Below, one piece after another: positions 32,931-41,190 of a stretch of 64,000 nucleotides of DNA. The notes under the pieces were generated by a model, which ran no database searches, was not told where the DNA came from, and worked only from the letters and a program-made list of their open reading frames with translations. The DNA lies in assembly GCF_011752975.1 (NCBI RefSeq), contig NZ_VWWP01000001.1, forward strand, positions 682,001-746,000, written 5' to 3'. The position numbers and the translations under genes are program-made. The stretch's first letter is position 1. Each line of letters starts with the position of its first letter. Source of the stretch: Chryseobacterium sp. Tr-659 (GTDB lineage Bacteria > Bacteroidota > Bacteroidia > Flavobacteriales > Weeksellaceae).

Positions 32931-33989
32931 ATGAAGCCGTTTATTATGCAGAAATTCAATAAACATATCATCCTAAAAGGTGAAACTTTAAAAAGTATTG
33001 CAGCACTTTACAATTTGAATATTGACACTCTAAAGCTGTTTCACAATAATCAGTGCGAGGTAAAAGATATGATTCTCATTGAGCTTACCGGGCAGAAAGA
33101 ACTTTTTGTTCCAAGAACGGCAGTGGAAGATAAGAATAAGCTGGTAAAATTCGGAAGAGGAAACAGCCTTGAATTGAAACCTGTCCATTCGCTGCTTAAA
33201 TATGACGTTGTCATTACACTGGAAACCGGCGACCGTAAAAATGAACTGAAATATCATACTTCGGTACGTTGGATAAAAAGTGAGAACAAGCTGCATTTTT
33301 TTGAAATAGACAGGATATCCAATCTGTTTCTGAATCAGGAAGAAGTGAATGAAATTGCCGATACGCTGGCTTATAGAACTTCAAAAGTTTTATATCCCTT
33401 ACAGATCAGTGTAGATGAGCGCGGAAAATTTAATGATGTGGAGAACCTTTCTGTATTTAAAGAAAGATGGGCTGAAGTTAAAGAAGAGGTTTATAAAGAG
33501 TTTGAAGGAGAAACAGTAGATCATTATTGCGAAAAGATTGAGCACATTATCAATGAGCCGGAAGCGATAAGTCTGTATCTTAAAAATGACTACTTCATTC
33601 GTGCCTTATTTTTTGGGATTTATCAGAGTTTCGGACAGAATTATGAAACGGAAATAACAGCATCTTTTCCTGTAACAGACAATGCTGTTGAACCCCGATA
33701 TAAGATTAAACTAAAGACAGATCCCGTAAAAGGAGAAACAGATTTAATCACGATAGAAGGAGGAGGAAAGCTAAACGATGAAAGAACTATGGAAGATTTT
33801 ATAAGAAAATCACCTTTTTCATTGATCATAGAAGATGAACCCGTGATGAATGAAGAAGGAACTTTCAGGATAATAAGCTACCTGAAAGAAGAAACTTCAC
33901 TCCCGAATTCTCTTTATCTGGAATGCAGTATCATGCTGCAGGAAGAAAAAAAGATTTCGGTATCAGTTTCCAGGATTAATGAAAATTAA
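32931..33989 (+). CDS. LysM-domain protein of the T6SS island
   Basis: A 352-residue protein with an N-terminal LysM domain (about residues 12-58: IILKGETLKSIAALYNLNIDTLKLFHNNQ). A large soluble part that I do not recognise follows. LysM binds peptidoglycan sugars, and LysM modules occur in T6SS-linked proteins. No signal peptide. GGAG six bases before the ATG at 32931 supports this start; a second ATG at 32946 is possible. It lies between the DUF2235 lipase and the PAAR-like gene, so it is probably a cargo partner or a loading or cell-wall-targeting factor. Confidence 0.7.
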   Translation: MKPFIMQKFNKHIILKGETLKSIAALYNLNIDTLKLFHNNQCEVKDMILIELTGQKELFVPRTAVEDKNKLVKFGRGNSLELKPVHSLLKYDVVITLETGDRKNELKYHTSVRWIKSENKLHFFEIDRISNLFLNQEEVNEIADTLAYRTSKVLYPLQISVDERGKFNDVENLSVFKERWAEVKEEVYKEFEGETVDHYCEKIEHIINEPEAISLYLKNDYFIRALFFGIYQSFGQNYETEITASFPVTDNAVEPRYKIKLKTDPVKGETDLITIEGGGKLNDERTMEDFIRKSPFSLIIEDEPVMNEEGTFRIISYLKEETSLPNSLYLECSIMLQEEKKISVSVSRINEN

Positions 33990-34018
33990 ATTACCATTTC
34001 ACTAAAGATAAAATTAAT

Positions 34019-34507
34019 ATGGCAGAAAAACATATTGTAGTACAGGGAGCCATGTGCAAATGCCAGTTCGGGCAAGCTCCGGACAAGCTCAAAGTACTTA
34101 CGCATCAGAAAGAATATGCCAATGATAAGAATGCTTCCAAAAAGCTCATCGTTACCACGAAGGAAATAGGAGGTGCCACATTTGAAAAAAATACGTTCGG
34201 GAACTGTACCAAAATGGGAAGCCCGCCGCCACCCTGCAAGATTATGGTCACAGAATGGCAGAAGTTTTATGATAAAGTACAGCTCAGCAACGGAGGGTAT
34301 ATCATTGTAGAAGACAGCAAAGCCGTATGCGCTGTTGCCGGAACACCCTGTATTGAAATTATAGATCACGGTCAGAGAGCCGAAGCCAGCCAGCAGAATT
34401 TTAAAAATGCTGATAAAGATGTTCAGCAGCAGATCAATCCGCTGGTGGATTCCGAAGAAATGTATAATGAACAACCTTCCGGAGGAGGGCAGGACAGTGC
34501 AATCTAA
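34019..34507 (+). CDS. DUF4280 PAAR-like tip protein
   Basis: A 162-residue protein of the DUF4280 family, related to PAAR tips. Typical features are the start KHIVVQGAMCKCQFG, TFEKNTFGNCTKMGSPPPPCKI and AVCAVAGTPCIEIIDHGQRA, with Cys residues at the places used for zinc and fold stability in the family. PAAR-like tips sharpen the VgrG spike and carry effectors. The C-terminal 35 residues are Gln/Asn-rich and disordered-looking. The next gene (943 residues) starts 10 bases later and is its most likely cargo. Confidence 0.85.
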   Translation: MAEKHIVVQGAMCKCQFGQAPDKLKVLTHQKEYANDKNASKKLIVTTKEIGGATFEKNTFGNCTKMGSPPPPCKIMVTEWQKFYDKVQLSNGGYIIVEDSKAVCAVAGTPCIEIIDHGQRAEASQQNFKNADKDVQQQINPLVDSEEMYNEQPSGGGQDSAI

Positions 34508-34517
34508 ATGATAAACA

Positions 34518-37349
34518 ATGGCAAAAGGCGTAAAAAAAATAAAAATTACAAGTGGGCTTTACTATCCTAAAATGTCTGTTTTAGGACAAAGAGTTACCAT
34601 AAAACCCGATCAATGGGTACAGTTTGGAGTTGACGAATGGCTGCCGGGAACTACTGATGCGGACAAAAAGAAAACCCTTACCTGGATGAGACAAAATACC
34701 GCCAGGAAAATTATTATCAATCAGGTGACCTCAGCCGGCGGATATAAGTTTTTAATAGACAAACAATACTGCGGAAGTTATCAGTTCTACATAGAAGCAA
34801 GCCTGTCGGGAGTGAGAGATCCTAAAAATAATACGGGTCTGTATGTAAAAGGGTGGTGCGAACCCAAGATCGTCAGCAGTAAATGGTCTACCCAAAAGAA
34901 CAGCAAAAGCATAAAGAATAGCAAAAAAACCGAGTATATCTCTTACGGACATATCGTTCATCTTAATCTGATGACAGAAGGACTGAACGGAAATACCGTA
35001 ATTATAGAACTATGGAATCAACAGTTTGCCAAAAAAGATAAGCTGGTACATGTATACACCAATGTGCAGGTAATAGATGGTGAAATAAACCTGAAAATAG
35101 AAAATACCTATGCATGGATGGCACATGTAGACAACATTCAGAATGTAGAAGAATTTTATGTCAAAGTAAAAGATACGGCATCTAAAGAATATATTAAAGA
35201 TAAGCTTGGTGATGATCTTCATGCTATTTATCTGAATGTAAAAAATAAAGTAATTACTACCAATGCCAACGGGGCTCAGAATCAGACGCCTACCAAAGTA
35301 TATAAGCCGGATGTAAGCCTGGTGAGAAATGAACCTTGTAAGTTTGAAGTAATCAAGATCACAGAAAGTGAAACCAAAGATGGGAAAGCCAATAATACTA
35401 CCGTTAAAGTCTTTGAGAACGGACAGGGAGTAAAACAAATAAAGTCTTCTGCATTACAGGAGCATATTCAGAGAACCATCTTTTATAAATTTGATTCCAC
35501 AGTAATTGATAAAGACGGAGAAGCTATCCTGAATAATGTCCTCAAATTCCTTCTGGAACATAAAGATGCCACGATGAATCTCAGCGGATATGCCTGTGTC
35601 ATTGGAAAAGAAAATTACAACAAAGGACTTTCCCAAAGAAGAGCAGATGTGGTAAAAAAGTTCTTTGCAGACGGAGGTTTGGATCCAGGAAGAATCATTT
35701 CTGTAGGAAAAGGTGAAGTAGACCCCACTGATGACAAAATGGGGCGGGATAACATCAAATACAAAAACGAAAAAGACTATGAAAATAATCGTAGAGTAGA
35801 CATCTCGTTTATATTCAATGCCCATGATGCCCAGACTATCAACTATGAAGTAACAGCGCCCAGCGTATCTACAAAAAAAGAACTGACCATAGATGTTACC
35901 GGCTTTGAAACAAACGAATGTTTCAGAGACAGTAAAGGGAAACATAAAAAACAGACGCTTATTGTAGATGTAGGGCAGGCAATAGACAAAGGAGATACAG
36001 TAAAAACTTTTACTGCGCCTTCATTTAATTATGGAGTGTATTCAGATTTATCAAGATTTGAAATGGTTCCGATAGATTATATATGGCCCATGTGGACAAA
36101 TCCTAATCAGTTCCACCTTCACGTTCATACCTGCAGATATTTCAGTAATGAAAAAAGGACTACAGTGCTGATAAAGGCGTATACTGATATCAAATGGACT
36201 TTAACTTTTTTCATTAATCTTACCAATGAACTGAGTGTAAAATGGCAAAATCAGCCAGCTGCAAAACATAAAGAATTACAAAGCAAAGCAGGAAAAGCAG
36301 GAGCCGAAAGAAGATGGAAACAAAAAGACGCATCTTTTGGGTTTAGTCTTAAAGGTGAATGGGAAAAAAGCAAAAGCGGCAGTTATCAGAAAAATAAAGA
36401 GTTTAAAGGAGAATATGAATCGAAATTCAAAAAACTGTATGACCTTTTTGGTTCTCTTGGAGCTATGTCAGATGGGATTACAAACAAAACCAAAGGACAA
36501 GTCAGGAATATAGGGTTTAAGGGTCTTCCGGTAACCTTTGCAATTAAACCTCCTAATCTTAACCTCAAAGCTGAATGGTGCCTGGAAAGAGCAAAGTTAA
36601 AAGGTTCTGAAATAGAGAGACTGGGAACCAAATTAGATATCTCTTTCAATGCCGAACCGCTGATAGCACTGGAAGTAACAGTAGATCTTCTGTGTACAGC
36701 TGTTGGTTTAGTTGCAGGAGCTGTAAGTGGAGGAACTGCAGCACCCGGAGCCGTGAGACTTTACGGAATAATCAAAGATCAGATGAATACAGGTGTGGAT
36801 TTTGGAAATGACGATTTTGGAGCTAAACTAAGTTCGGATGTCTACATTGACCTTGTTATATCAAATGAGATTAAAACCACCATAGGCTTTTCTTTTAATA
36901 CGGTAAGTGACAAAAGTGATTCACAAGCTAAGCTAGAAACAAAAAATACACTTAAAATTGAGCTAAAAGCAGGAGTCTGGGCAAAAGCGGAAGCCAATCT
37001 TGTAATCGTGAAAATAGAAGGCTATTTCGAAATGAGTGGGAAAGGTTCTGCCTCTATTACATTCGGACATGGTGTAAAATTTGATGATAAAGGTTTAAAT
37101 TATCGCCCGGAATTAGGCTTTGATGGATTGAATGCCGAATACGTGATCAAAGGAAAAGTAGGGATGTCAGCAAAAAAGAAGATCCCAAGAGGCGGAAATA
37201 AAAAACCGGGAGAGCTTAAAGGAAGTTCAGAAGACGAAGGAATTATCGCAGAAGGAAAATTTAACGAAATTGTACCTAAATTTGATGTCATCAAAAGTTT
37301 GGAAGAACTCTTTGGAATTAGTGCCGATATTCCGTTAATAAGAAATTAA
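34518..37349 (+). CDS. Large T6SS-island protein with OmpA-like domain, candidate effector
   Basis: A 943-residue protein without signal peptide. Residues 1-300 are strand-rich and unknown. About 310-435 form an OmpA-like peptidoglycan-binding domain (IFYKFDSTVIDKDGEAILNN, NLSGYACVIG, LSQRRADVVKKFF, ENNRRVDISF). About 440-620 are unknown. About 715-750 is a hydrophobic, glycine-rich stretch (LLCTAVGLVAGAVSGGTAAP) flanked by amphipathic regions. The C-terminal 190 residues are strand-rich and repetitive. Encoded directly after a PAAR-like tip, it looks like a wall-binding, possibly membrane-inserting cargo. A toxic function is inferred from position and layout only. Confidence 0.7.
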   Translation: MAKGVKKIKITSGLYYPKMSVLGQRVTIKPDQWVQFGVDEWLPGTTDADKKKTLTWMRQNTARKIIINQVTSAGGYKFLIDKQYCGSYQFYIEASLSGVRDPKNNTGLYVKGWCEPKIVSSKWSTQKNSKSIKNSKKTEYISYGHIVHLNLMTEGLNGNTVIIELWNQQFAKKDKLVHVYTNVQVIDGEINLKIENTYAWMAHVDNIQNVEEFYVKVKDTASKEYIKDKLGDDLHAIYLNVKNKVITTNANGAQNQTPTKVYKPDVSLVRNEPCKFEVIKITESETKDGKANNTTVKVFENGQGVKQIKSSALQEHIQRTIFYKFDSTVIDKDGEAILNNVLKFLLEHKDATMNLSGYACVIGKENYNKGLSQRRADVVKKFFADGGLDPGRIISVGKGEVDPTDDKMGRDNIKYKNEKDYENNRRVDISFIFNAHDAQTINYEVTAPSVSTKKELTIDVTGFETNECFRDSKGKHKKQTLIVDVGQAIDKGDTVKTFTAPSFNYGVYSDLSRFEMVPIDYIWPMWTNPNQFHLHVHTCRYFSNEKRTTVLIKAYTDIKWTLTFFINLTNELSVKWQNQPAAKHKELQSKAGKAGAERRWKQKDASFGFSLKGEWEKSKSGSYQKNKEFKGEYESKFKKLYDLFGSLGAMSDGITNKTKGQVRNIGFKGLPVTFAIKPPNLNLKAEWCLERAKLKGSEIERLGTKLDISFNAEPLIALEVTVDLLCTAVGLVAGAVSGGTAAPGAVRLYGIIKDQMNTGVDFGNDDFGAKLSSDVYIDLVISNEIKTTIGFSFNTVSDKSDSQAKLETKNTLKIELKAGVWAKAEANLVIVKIEGYFEMSGKGSASITFGHGVKFDDKGLNYRPELGFDGLNAEYVIKGKVGMSAKKKIPRGGNKKPGELKGSSEDEGIIAEGKFNEIVPKFDVIKSLEELFGISADIPLIRN

Positions 37350-37354
37350 ATAAT

Positions 37355-37954
37355 ATGAGAAAAATAGTTTTAATAATTTTGTGTTTTATCATGTGTGTAT
37401 CATGCCAGTCACAACAAAAAACCGATCTGGAGAAAGTTGATTTTAATAAAAGCTACAAAGAAGTTTTAAAGGATACCAAGTATCAGACAGAAGCGAGAGA
37501 AGTAGTAACCACCCTGCCAGTAGCGTATACCAAAGATGTAGCCGGATATAAATTCGGAAGCGTATCCTTTCCGGAGCATAAAGAAAATACAGTAAAGAGT
37601 TCAACGGTTGGCTTACTGATAAATAATAGTACAGAACGCCTTACAAAAGGAATAAAGATAGAGCTGGAAGATACTTCCGCAGGTAATGAGCTTTTAGCTT
37701 ACCTGAAAGCACAATATAAAAGTCCCAAAGTACTTGCCGGAGTTCCATCTAAAAACAACGAAGGAAAAATATTGGGAAATGCAGCGTACTCATGGAATCT
37801 GAAAGATAAGACAATAGTTTTAGTACAGTATTATGAATATACCAATAACAAACCTAATACGTCTTCTGTGCTGTACATTATAGACAACCAGGTAATGACT
37901 GCGGACGGGCAGGAAACAGCCGCATCACATACCGTAAAAACATATACTCCGTAG
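37355..37954 (+). CDS. Hypothetical lipoprotein of the T6SS island
   Basis: A 199-residue lipoprotein with a clear lipobox (MRKIVLIILCFIMCVSC, Cys17) and an unrecognised soluble domain of strands and helices. It begins 5 bases after the stop of the 943-residue protein. In T6SS islands an exported small protein directly after a cargo gene is often the immunity protein; that is the most economical guess here but has no domain support. Confidence 0.65.
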   Translation: MRKIVLIILCFIMCVSCQSQQKTDLEKVDFNKSYKEVLKDTKYQTEAREVVTTLPVAYTKDVAGYKFGSVSFPEHKENTVKSSTVGLLINNSTERLTKGIKIELEDTSAGNELLAYLKAQYKSPKVLAGVPSKNNEGKILGNAAYSWNLKDKTIVLVQYYEYTNNKPNTSSVLYIIDNQVMTADGQETAASHTVKTYTP

Positions 37955-37968
37955 CAGATTTCTTATTG

Positions 37969-38619
37969 ATGGATAATTATGATTATTATGCAGAAAAAGT
38001 ATTCACCTATTTACCATTGGTTATACTTTCTGTTATTGCAATTATTTTGCTATTGCCTAATTCAAGAAAAAGATTTTTAAGAATTCAGGCATCATTACCA
38101 ACATCCAAAATAAAATCGGTAGCCATGGGGTTGGTGGAAATTCAAGGAAAACTTATTATGAAGGAACCCCTAATTTCACCCGTTGCAAGAGAAGAATGCA
38201 TAGGATATTATTATACTATAGAAGATATTACAAAAGAAGAGAATGGAAAAAACTCTTATACCACAGTTCATAAAGAAACAAAGTGTAATGTTTTTCAAAT
38301 GCAGGATGATTCCGGAACAATAGAAATACACCCGGAAGGTATAGAGTTTATATTTATACAAGAAACAAATGTAGATTACAGGGGGCAAAAAAGATATAAG
38401 GAAACCCTTCTTAAAAACGGTCAGGAAATGCTGTTGGTGGGTGCTGCAGACTCAAAGAACGGAGAAGCTTATATCAAAAAAGATACAGGCTATAAACTCT
38501 TGGGAATTACCTCTGCGTCAGGAATTTCGGTCTGGAATAAATATCAGCCCCTTCTCAGATCATTTCTGTTCACCTGTATCATTATACTTATACTCATGAT
38601 TTTAATCTTATCACAATAA
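37969..38619 (+). CDS. GIDE-domain membrane protein
   Basis: A 216-residue protein with one membrane helix at each end (about 14-30 and 192-214) and a GIDE-type domain between. Visible text includes SVAMGLVEIQGKLIMKEPLISPVAREECIGYYYTIED and CNVFQMQDDSGTIEIHPEGI. GIDE is the domain of mitochondrial MUL1; bacterial copies lack a RING and often accompany LemA. The ATG at 37969 is used rather than the TTG just before it. It overlaps the LemA gene by one base (TAATG), which implies coupled translation. Confidence 0.72.
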   Translation: MDNYDYYAEKVFTYLPLVILSVIAIILLLPNSRKRFLRIQASLPTSKIKSVAMGLVEIQGKLIMKEPLISPVAREECIGYYYTIEDITKEENGKNSYTTVHKETKCNVFQMQDDSGTIEIHPEGIEFIFIQETNVDYRGQKRYKETLLKNGQEMLLVGAADSKNGEAYIKKDTGYKLLGITSASGISVWNKYQPLLRSFLFTCIIILILMILILSQ

Positions 38620-39179
38620 TGAATCAAATTGTAGCAATAATTATCGCCATATTCCTTATTCTGTCGGTGTTGGCTTTTTTCATTAGTTTATACAATAAAC
38701 TGATCATGTTGAAATTCAATGTAGAAAAAGCATATGGAAATATAGATGTGATTCTGAAACAGAGAGCAGATGAAATACCTAATCTTGTAAACGTTGCCAA
38801 ACAGTTTATGGAACATGAAAAAGGTCTGCTTATCAGATTAACGGAGCTCAGAACCTTTTATAATAGTACAAATGATTCAGACAAAAAAACTGAATTGGCG
38901 AATGAAACATCAAAAGCATTGTCTTCATTCTTTGCTGTTTCAGAAAACTATCCAAATCTTCTTTCTAACAATAACTTTTTGGAACTGCAGAAAAGAGTTT
39001 CCGGGCTGGAAGATAAAATAGCAGACAGGAGAGAATTTTTCAATGACAGCGTAAGCCTTTATAATATAGGAATTCATGAATTTCCCAATGTTATATTAGC
39101 AAAAATGCTTGCCTATAAAGACAAGACTTTATTAGAAGTTTCAAATCAGGAAAAACATTATGAAGGAGTTCAGTTTTAA
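38619..39179 (+). CDS. LemA-family protein
   Basis: A 186-residue LemA protein: N-terminal membrane helix (about residues 3-25), then the antiparallel helical bundle with the family text LKFNVEKAYGNIDVILKQRADEIPNLVNVAKQFMEHEKGLL. The second half has ENYPNLLSNNNFLELQKRVSGLEDKIADRREFFNDSVSLYNIGI. The bundle faces the periplasm in the family model. Function is unknown; the family is widespread and linked to membrane stress. It is coupled to the upstream GIDE gene and overlaps the next gene by 20 bases. Confidence 0.9.
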   Translation: MNQIVAIIIAIFLILSVLAFFISLYNKLIMLKFNVEKAYGNIDVILKQRADEIPNLVNVAKQFMEHEKGLLIRLTELRTFYNSTNDSDKKTELANETSKALSSFFAVSENYPNLLSNNNFLELQKRVSGLEDKIADRREFFNDSVSLYNIGIHEFPNVILAKMLAYKDKTLLEVSNQEKHYEGVQF

Positions 39180-39528
39180 TACCTTTTTCGGATTTGAAAA
39201 TATACTTACAGAAAAGCCGGAAATTGTTTTGTTCGGAGCAATGCTTCTTCCCATAGGATTAATAATTGTGATGAGTATGATTGGCTGGATTTTCAGGAAA
39301 TTGAAACTGAATATGTACCTGATTCATGCATTGCTTTATACTTTGGCTTTTACATTTTTTTTCGGAACCTTCGCAATGCTAATTCTTTTTTTTGTAACCG
39401 ATAAAAATGGAGTAAAGCTCGCATACTGCTGGATGTCTATTTTTATAGGAATGCTTTTTTTCAGTATGATCAATACCAATACGATCAGTAAAATGTTTAA
39501 AGACTGGTCTGAAATTATTAAAAACTAA
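39160..39528 (+). CDS. Hypothetical small membrane protein
   Basis: A 122-residue protein with three predicted membrane helices (about 24-44, 54-78 and 88-106) that I do not recognise. Its start lies 20 bases inside the LemA gene and its stop is 4 bases before the next gene. It is therefore part of the GIDE-LemA operon and may be a subunit of the same membrane complex. No known motif. Confidence 0.65.
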   Translation: MKEFSFNTFFGFENILTEKPEIVLFGAMLLPIGLIIVMSMIGWIFRKLKLNMYLIHALLYTLAFTFFFGTFAMLILFFVTDKNGVKLAYCWMSIFIGMLFFSMINTNTISKMFKDWSEIIKN

Positions 39529-39532
39529 AATT

Positions 39533-40306
39533 ATGATAAAACAGCCCTATTACATGATCGATTTCAGTGCTTCTGCCTGCTTATTCGAGATAAGAATCAA
39601 TGATTATCCTGTTATTCATATGAATGTTGAAGGTCAGGTAGCTACGAATATCCCGATCAATTTTGCAATATTGAAAAGTGGTACTCAATCTATATCAGCA
39701 ACTATTCTACCCAATATCGGTGATTGGCAGCTGCATCGTAAGTCAGAATTGAAATTCAATATTAAGCTTTTTGATGTGGCTGATGATTTTGTTTTTGATA
39801 AGCAATTTGGAGACTATCACTCTGAGGCCATAGAAGATAAAAAGAAAGAAGTTATTAAACATATCAGCTCCTTTGAAGCAGAAGTTCCTTATCAGCTGTC
39901 CGCATGGCAGGACGGAAGAAATCTGGAGGATATTAAAGACAGCAGAAAAAAATTGGAGAAGGCTTATGATGATATATCAAGATTGATCAGGGACAATAGG
40001 TTTGATGATTATAAAAAACTAATATCAAGAAGAGAAGAAAATATGGCTGCTTCTATGTATCTGTCGAAAGCAGAGTCTGAAGAACGCTTTACCGATCTTA
40101 TAAAGGATTTTAAATCCGGATTTAAGATTCAGCCGGTTTCTAAAGATGCTGCAATGTTTATTTGTGGCAATAACAAAGTTGCTTTTTTGAAGAAAGTAAA
40201 TGGTGAATCCGCCTTATATCTTGAAAACAGAGATACAGAAGAAGAATTGATGCTTGATATTTCTTTCTACATTCCGGAAGGAAAAGATGAATTTGAAATA
40301 ATATAA
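39533..40306 (+). CDS. Hypothetical cytosolic protein of the T6SS island
   Basis: A 257-residue soluble protein of unknown family. The first 100 residues are strand-rich (SACLFEIRINDYPVIHMNVEG); residues 100-180 contain Lys/Glu-rich helices (EDKKKEVIKHISSFEAEV, RKKLEKAYDDISRLIRD) that may form a coiled coil; the end is strand-rich again. No signal peptide. The gene is 4 bases after the small membrane protein gene and probably belongs with it. Adaptor, immunity or stress role cannot be told apart. Confidence 0.6.
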   Translation: MIKQPYYMIDFSASACLFEIRINDYPVIHMNVEGQVATNIPINFAILKSGTQSISATILPNIGDWQLHRKSELKFNIKLFDVADDFVFDKQFGDYHSEAIEDKKKEVIKHISSFEAEVPYQLSAWQDGRNLEDIKDSRKKLEKAYDDISRLIRDNRFDDYKKLISRREENMAASMYLSKAESEERFTDLIKDFKSGFKIQPVSKDAAMFICGNNKVAFLKKVNGESALYLENRDTEEELMLDISFYIPEGKDEFEII

Positions 40307-40357
40307 AATAAAATCAGCTTTTTAACTGTTTTATTCTAATAACCGCACACTAAGAAA

Positions 40358-41074
40358 ATGAAAAATTTGAAATATATACTCATCCCGATAATCTGGCTCG
40401 GATTGATGTCGTGTAATCAGCATGGAAAACAGAAAAATGATCCTTTGGCCGAAACCCAGGGCAGTATCCAGACAGAGCCCTTCAATCTGGCTTCTCTTAA
40501 AGTAGGGCAGAACATCAATGACGTTTTGAAATCAGCCGGCGTAACAGCTAAAGATGCCGTTCGTACTGATGAGGTTACCCTTATCGGGAATGAAAGACTG
40601 GCTTTTTCTTCAAACAGATTATTGCATTTCAACGGAATAGACCTGGAAGGGAAAAATAATAAAAATACCAATAAAGTACTTCTGCATTATGGGAGGGTAG
40701 ATCAGGAAATCGGGCCGCTTGCCAATGAAAAAGAAGATGAACTTGGAATGTATCAGATTGATATTTATACGGAACAAGAAAGAAACGCACTTACAGATAA
40801 TTTAAATAAAACACTTCAGAAACCAACGTTTGATACCATACGCGAAAGTTTTGAATCCGAAATGAAAGATGATGAAATCATTCAGACTTCCAATAAACAA
40901 AGACAGGAAGTTGCCATCTGGAAAAGCAAAGATCTGATATATTATTACTGCGAAACGAAAATAGACAACAAACCGGAAGAATACAGGTGTAATCTGTTTG
41001 TTTTTAAAAATAAAGAATGGAGAGATCTTCTGAAAGGCTCAGGATATCCTGATCTGGATAAGATTTCGCTATAA
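40358..41074 (+). CDS. Hypothetical lipoprotein, last gene of the T6SS island
   Basis: A 238-residue lipoprotein (lipobox GLMSC, Cys19) with a mature part I do not recognise, rich in Lys/Glu/Asn. The text FNLASLKVGQNINDVLKSAGVTAKDAV suggests a short PASTA-unlike N-terminal domain, and the C terminus has a WKSKDLIYYYCETKID strand region. It follows the previous gene after 51 bases and the run ends at the terminator at 41133-41168. A self-protection role is possible but unsupported by motifs. Confidence 0.6.
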   Translation: MKNLKYILIPIIWLGLMSCNQHGKQKNDPLAETQGSIQTEPFNLASLKVGQNINDVLKSAGVTAKDAVRTDEVTLIGNERLAFSSNRLLHFNGIDLEGKNNKNTNKVLLHYGRVDQEIGPLANEKEDELGMYQIDIYTEQERNALTDNLNKTLQKPTFDTIRESFESEMKDDEIIQTSNKQRQEVAIWKSKDLIYYYCETKIDNKPEEYRCNLFVFKNKEWRDLLKGSGYPDLDKISL

Positions 41075-41132
41075 CGTTTTTTTGCACCTTTTGTGGTGGA
41101 AATTGTCTGTTTCGCAAGAGATTTGAAGACAT

Positions 41133-41168
41133 AAAAAAAGGCTGTTCTTTTAAAGAGCAGCCTTTTAT
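41133..41168. terminator. Bidirectional terminator between the T6SS island and the endonuclease gene
   Basis: Stem aaaaggctgttctttt / aaagagcagccttttat with A-run before and T-run after. It ends both the plus-strand island and the minus-strand endonuclease gene. Confidence 0.85.
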
Positions 41169-41190
41169 ATTGATAGGTGGGCAATTAAAT

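Noticed and set aside
34010..35945. Several minus-strand frames of 140-165 residues (ending at 33986, 35010 and 35454)
   Set aside because: They mirror the PAAR-like and 943-residue genes; the Phe/Ile-rich content reflects Lys/Asn-rich coding on the plus strand.
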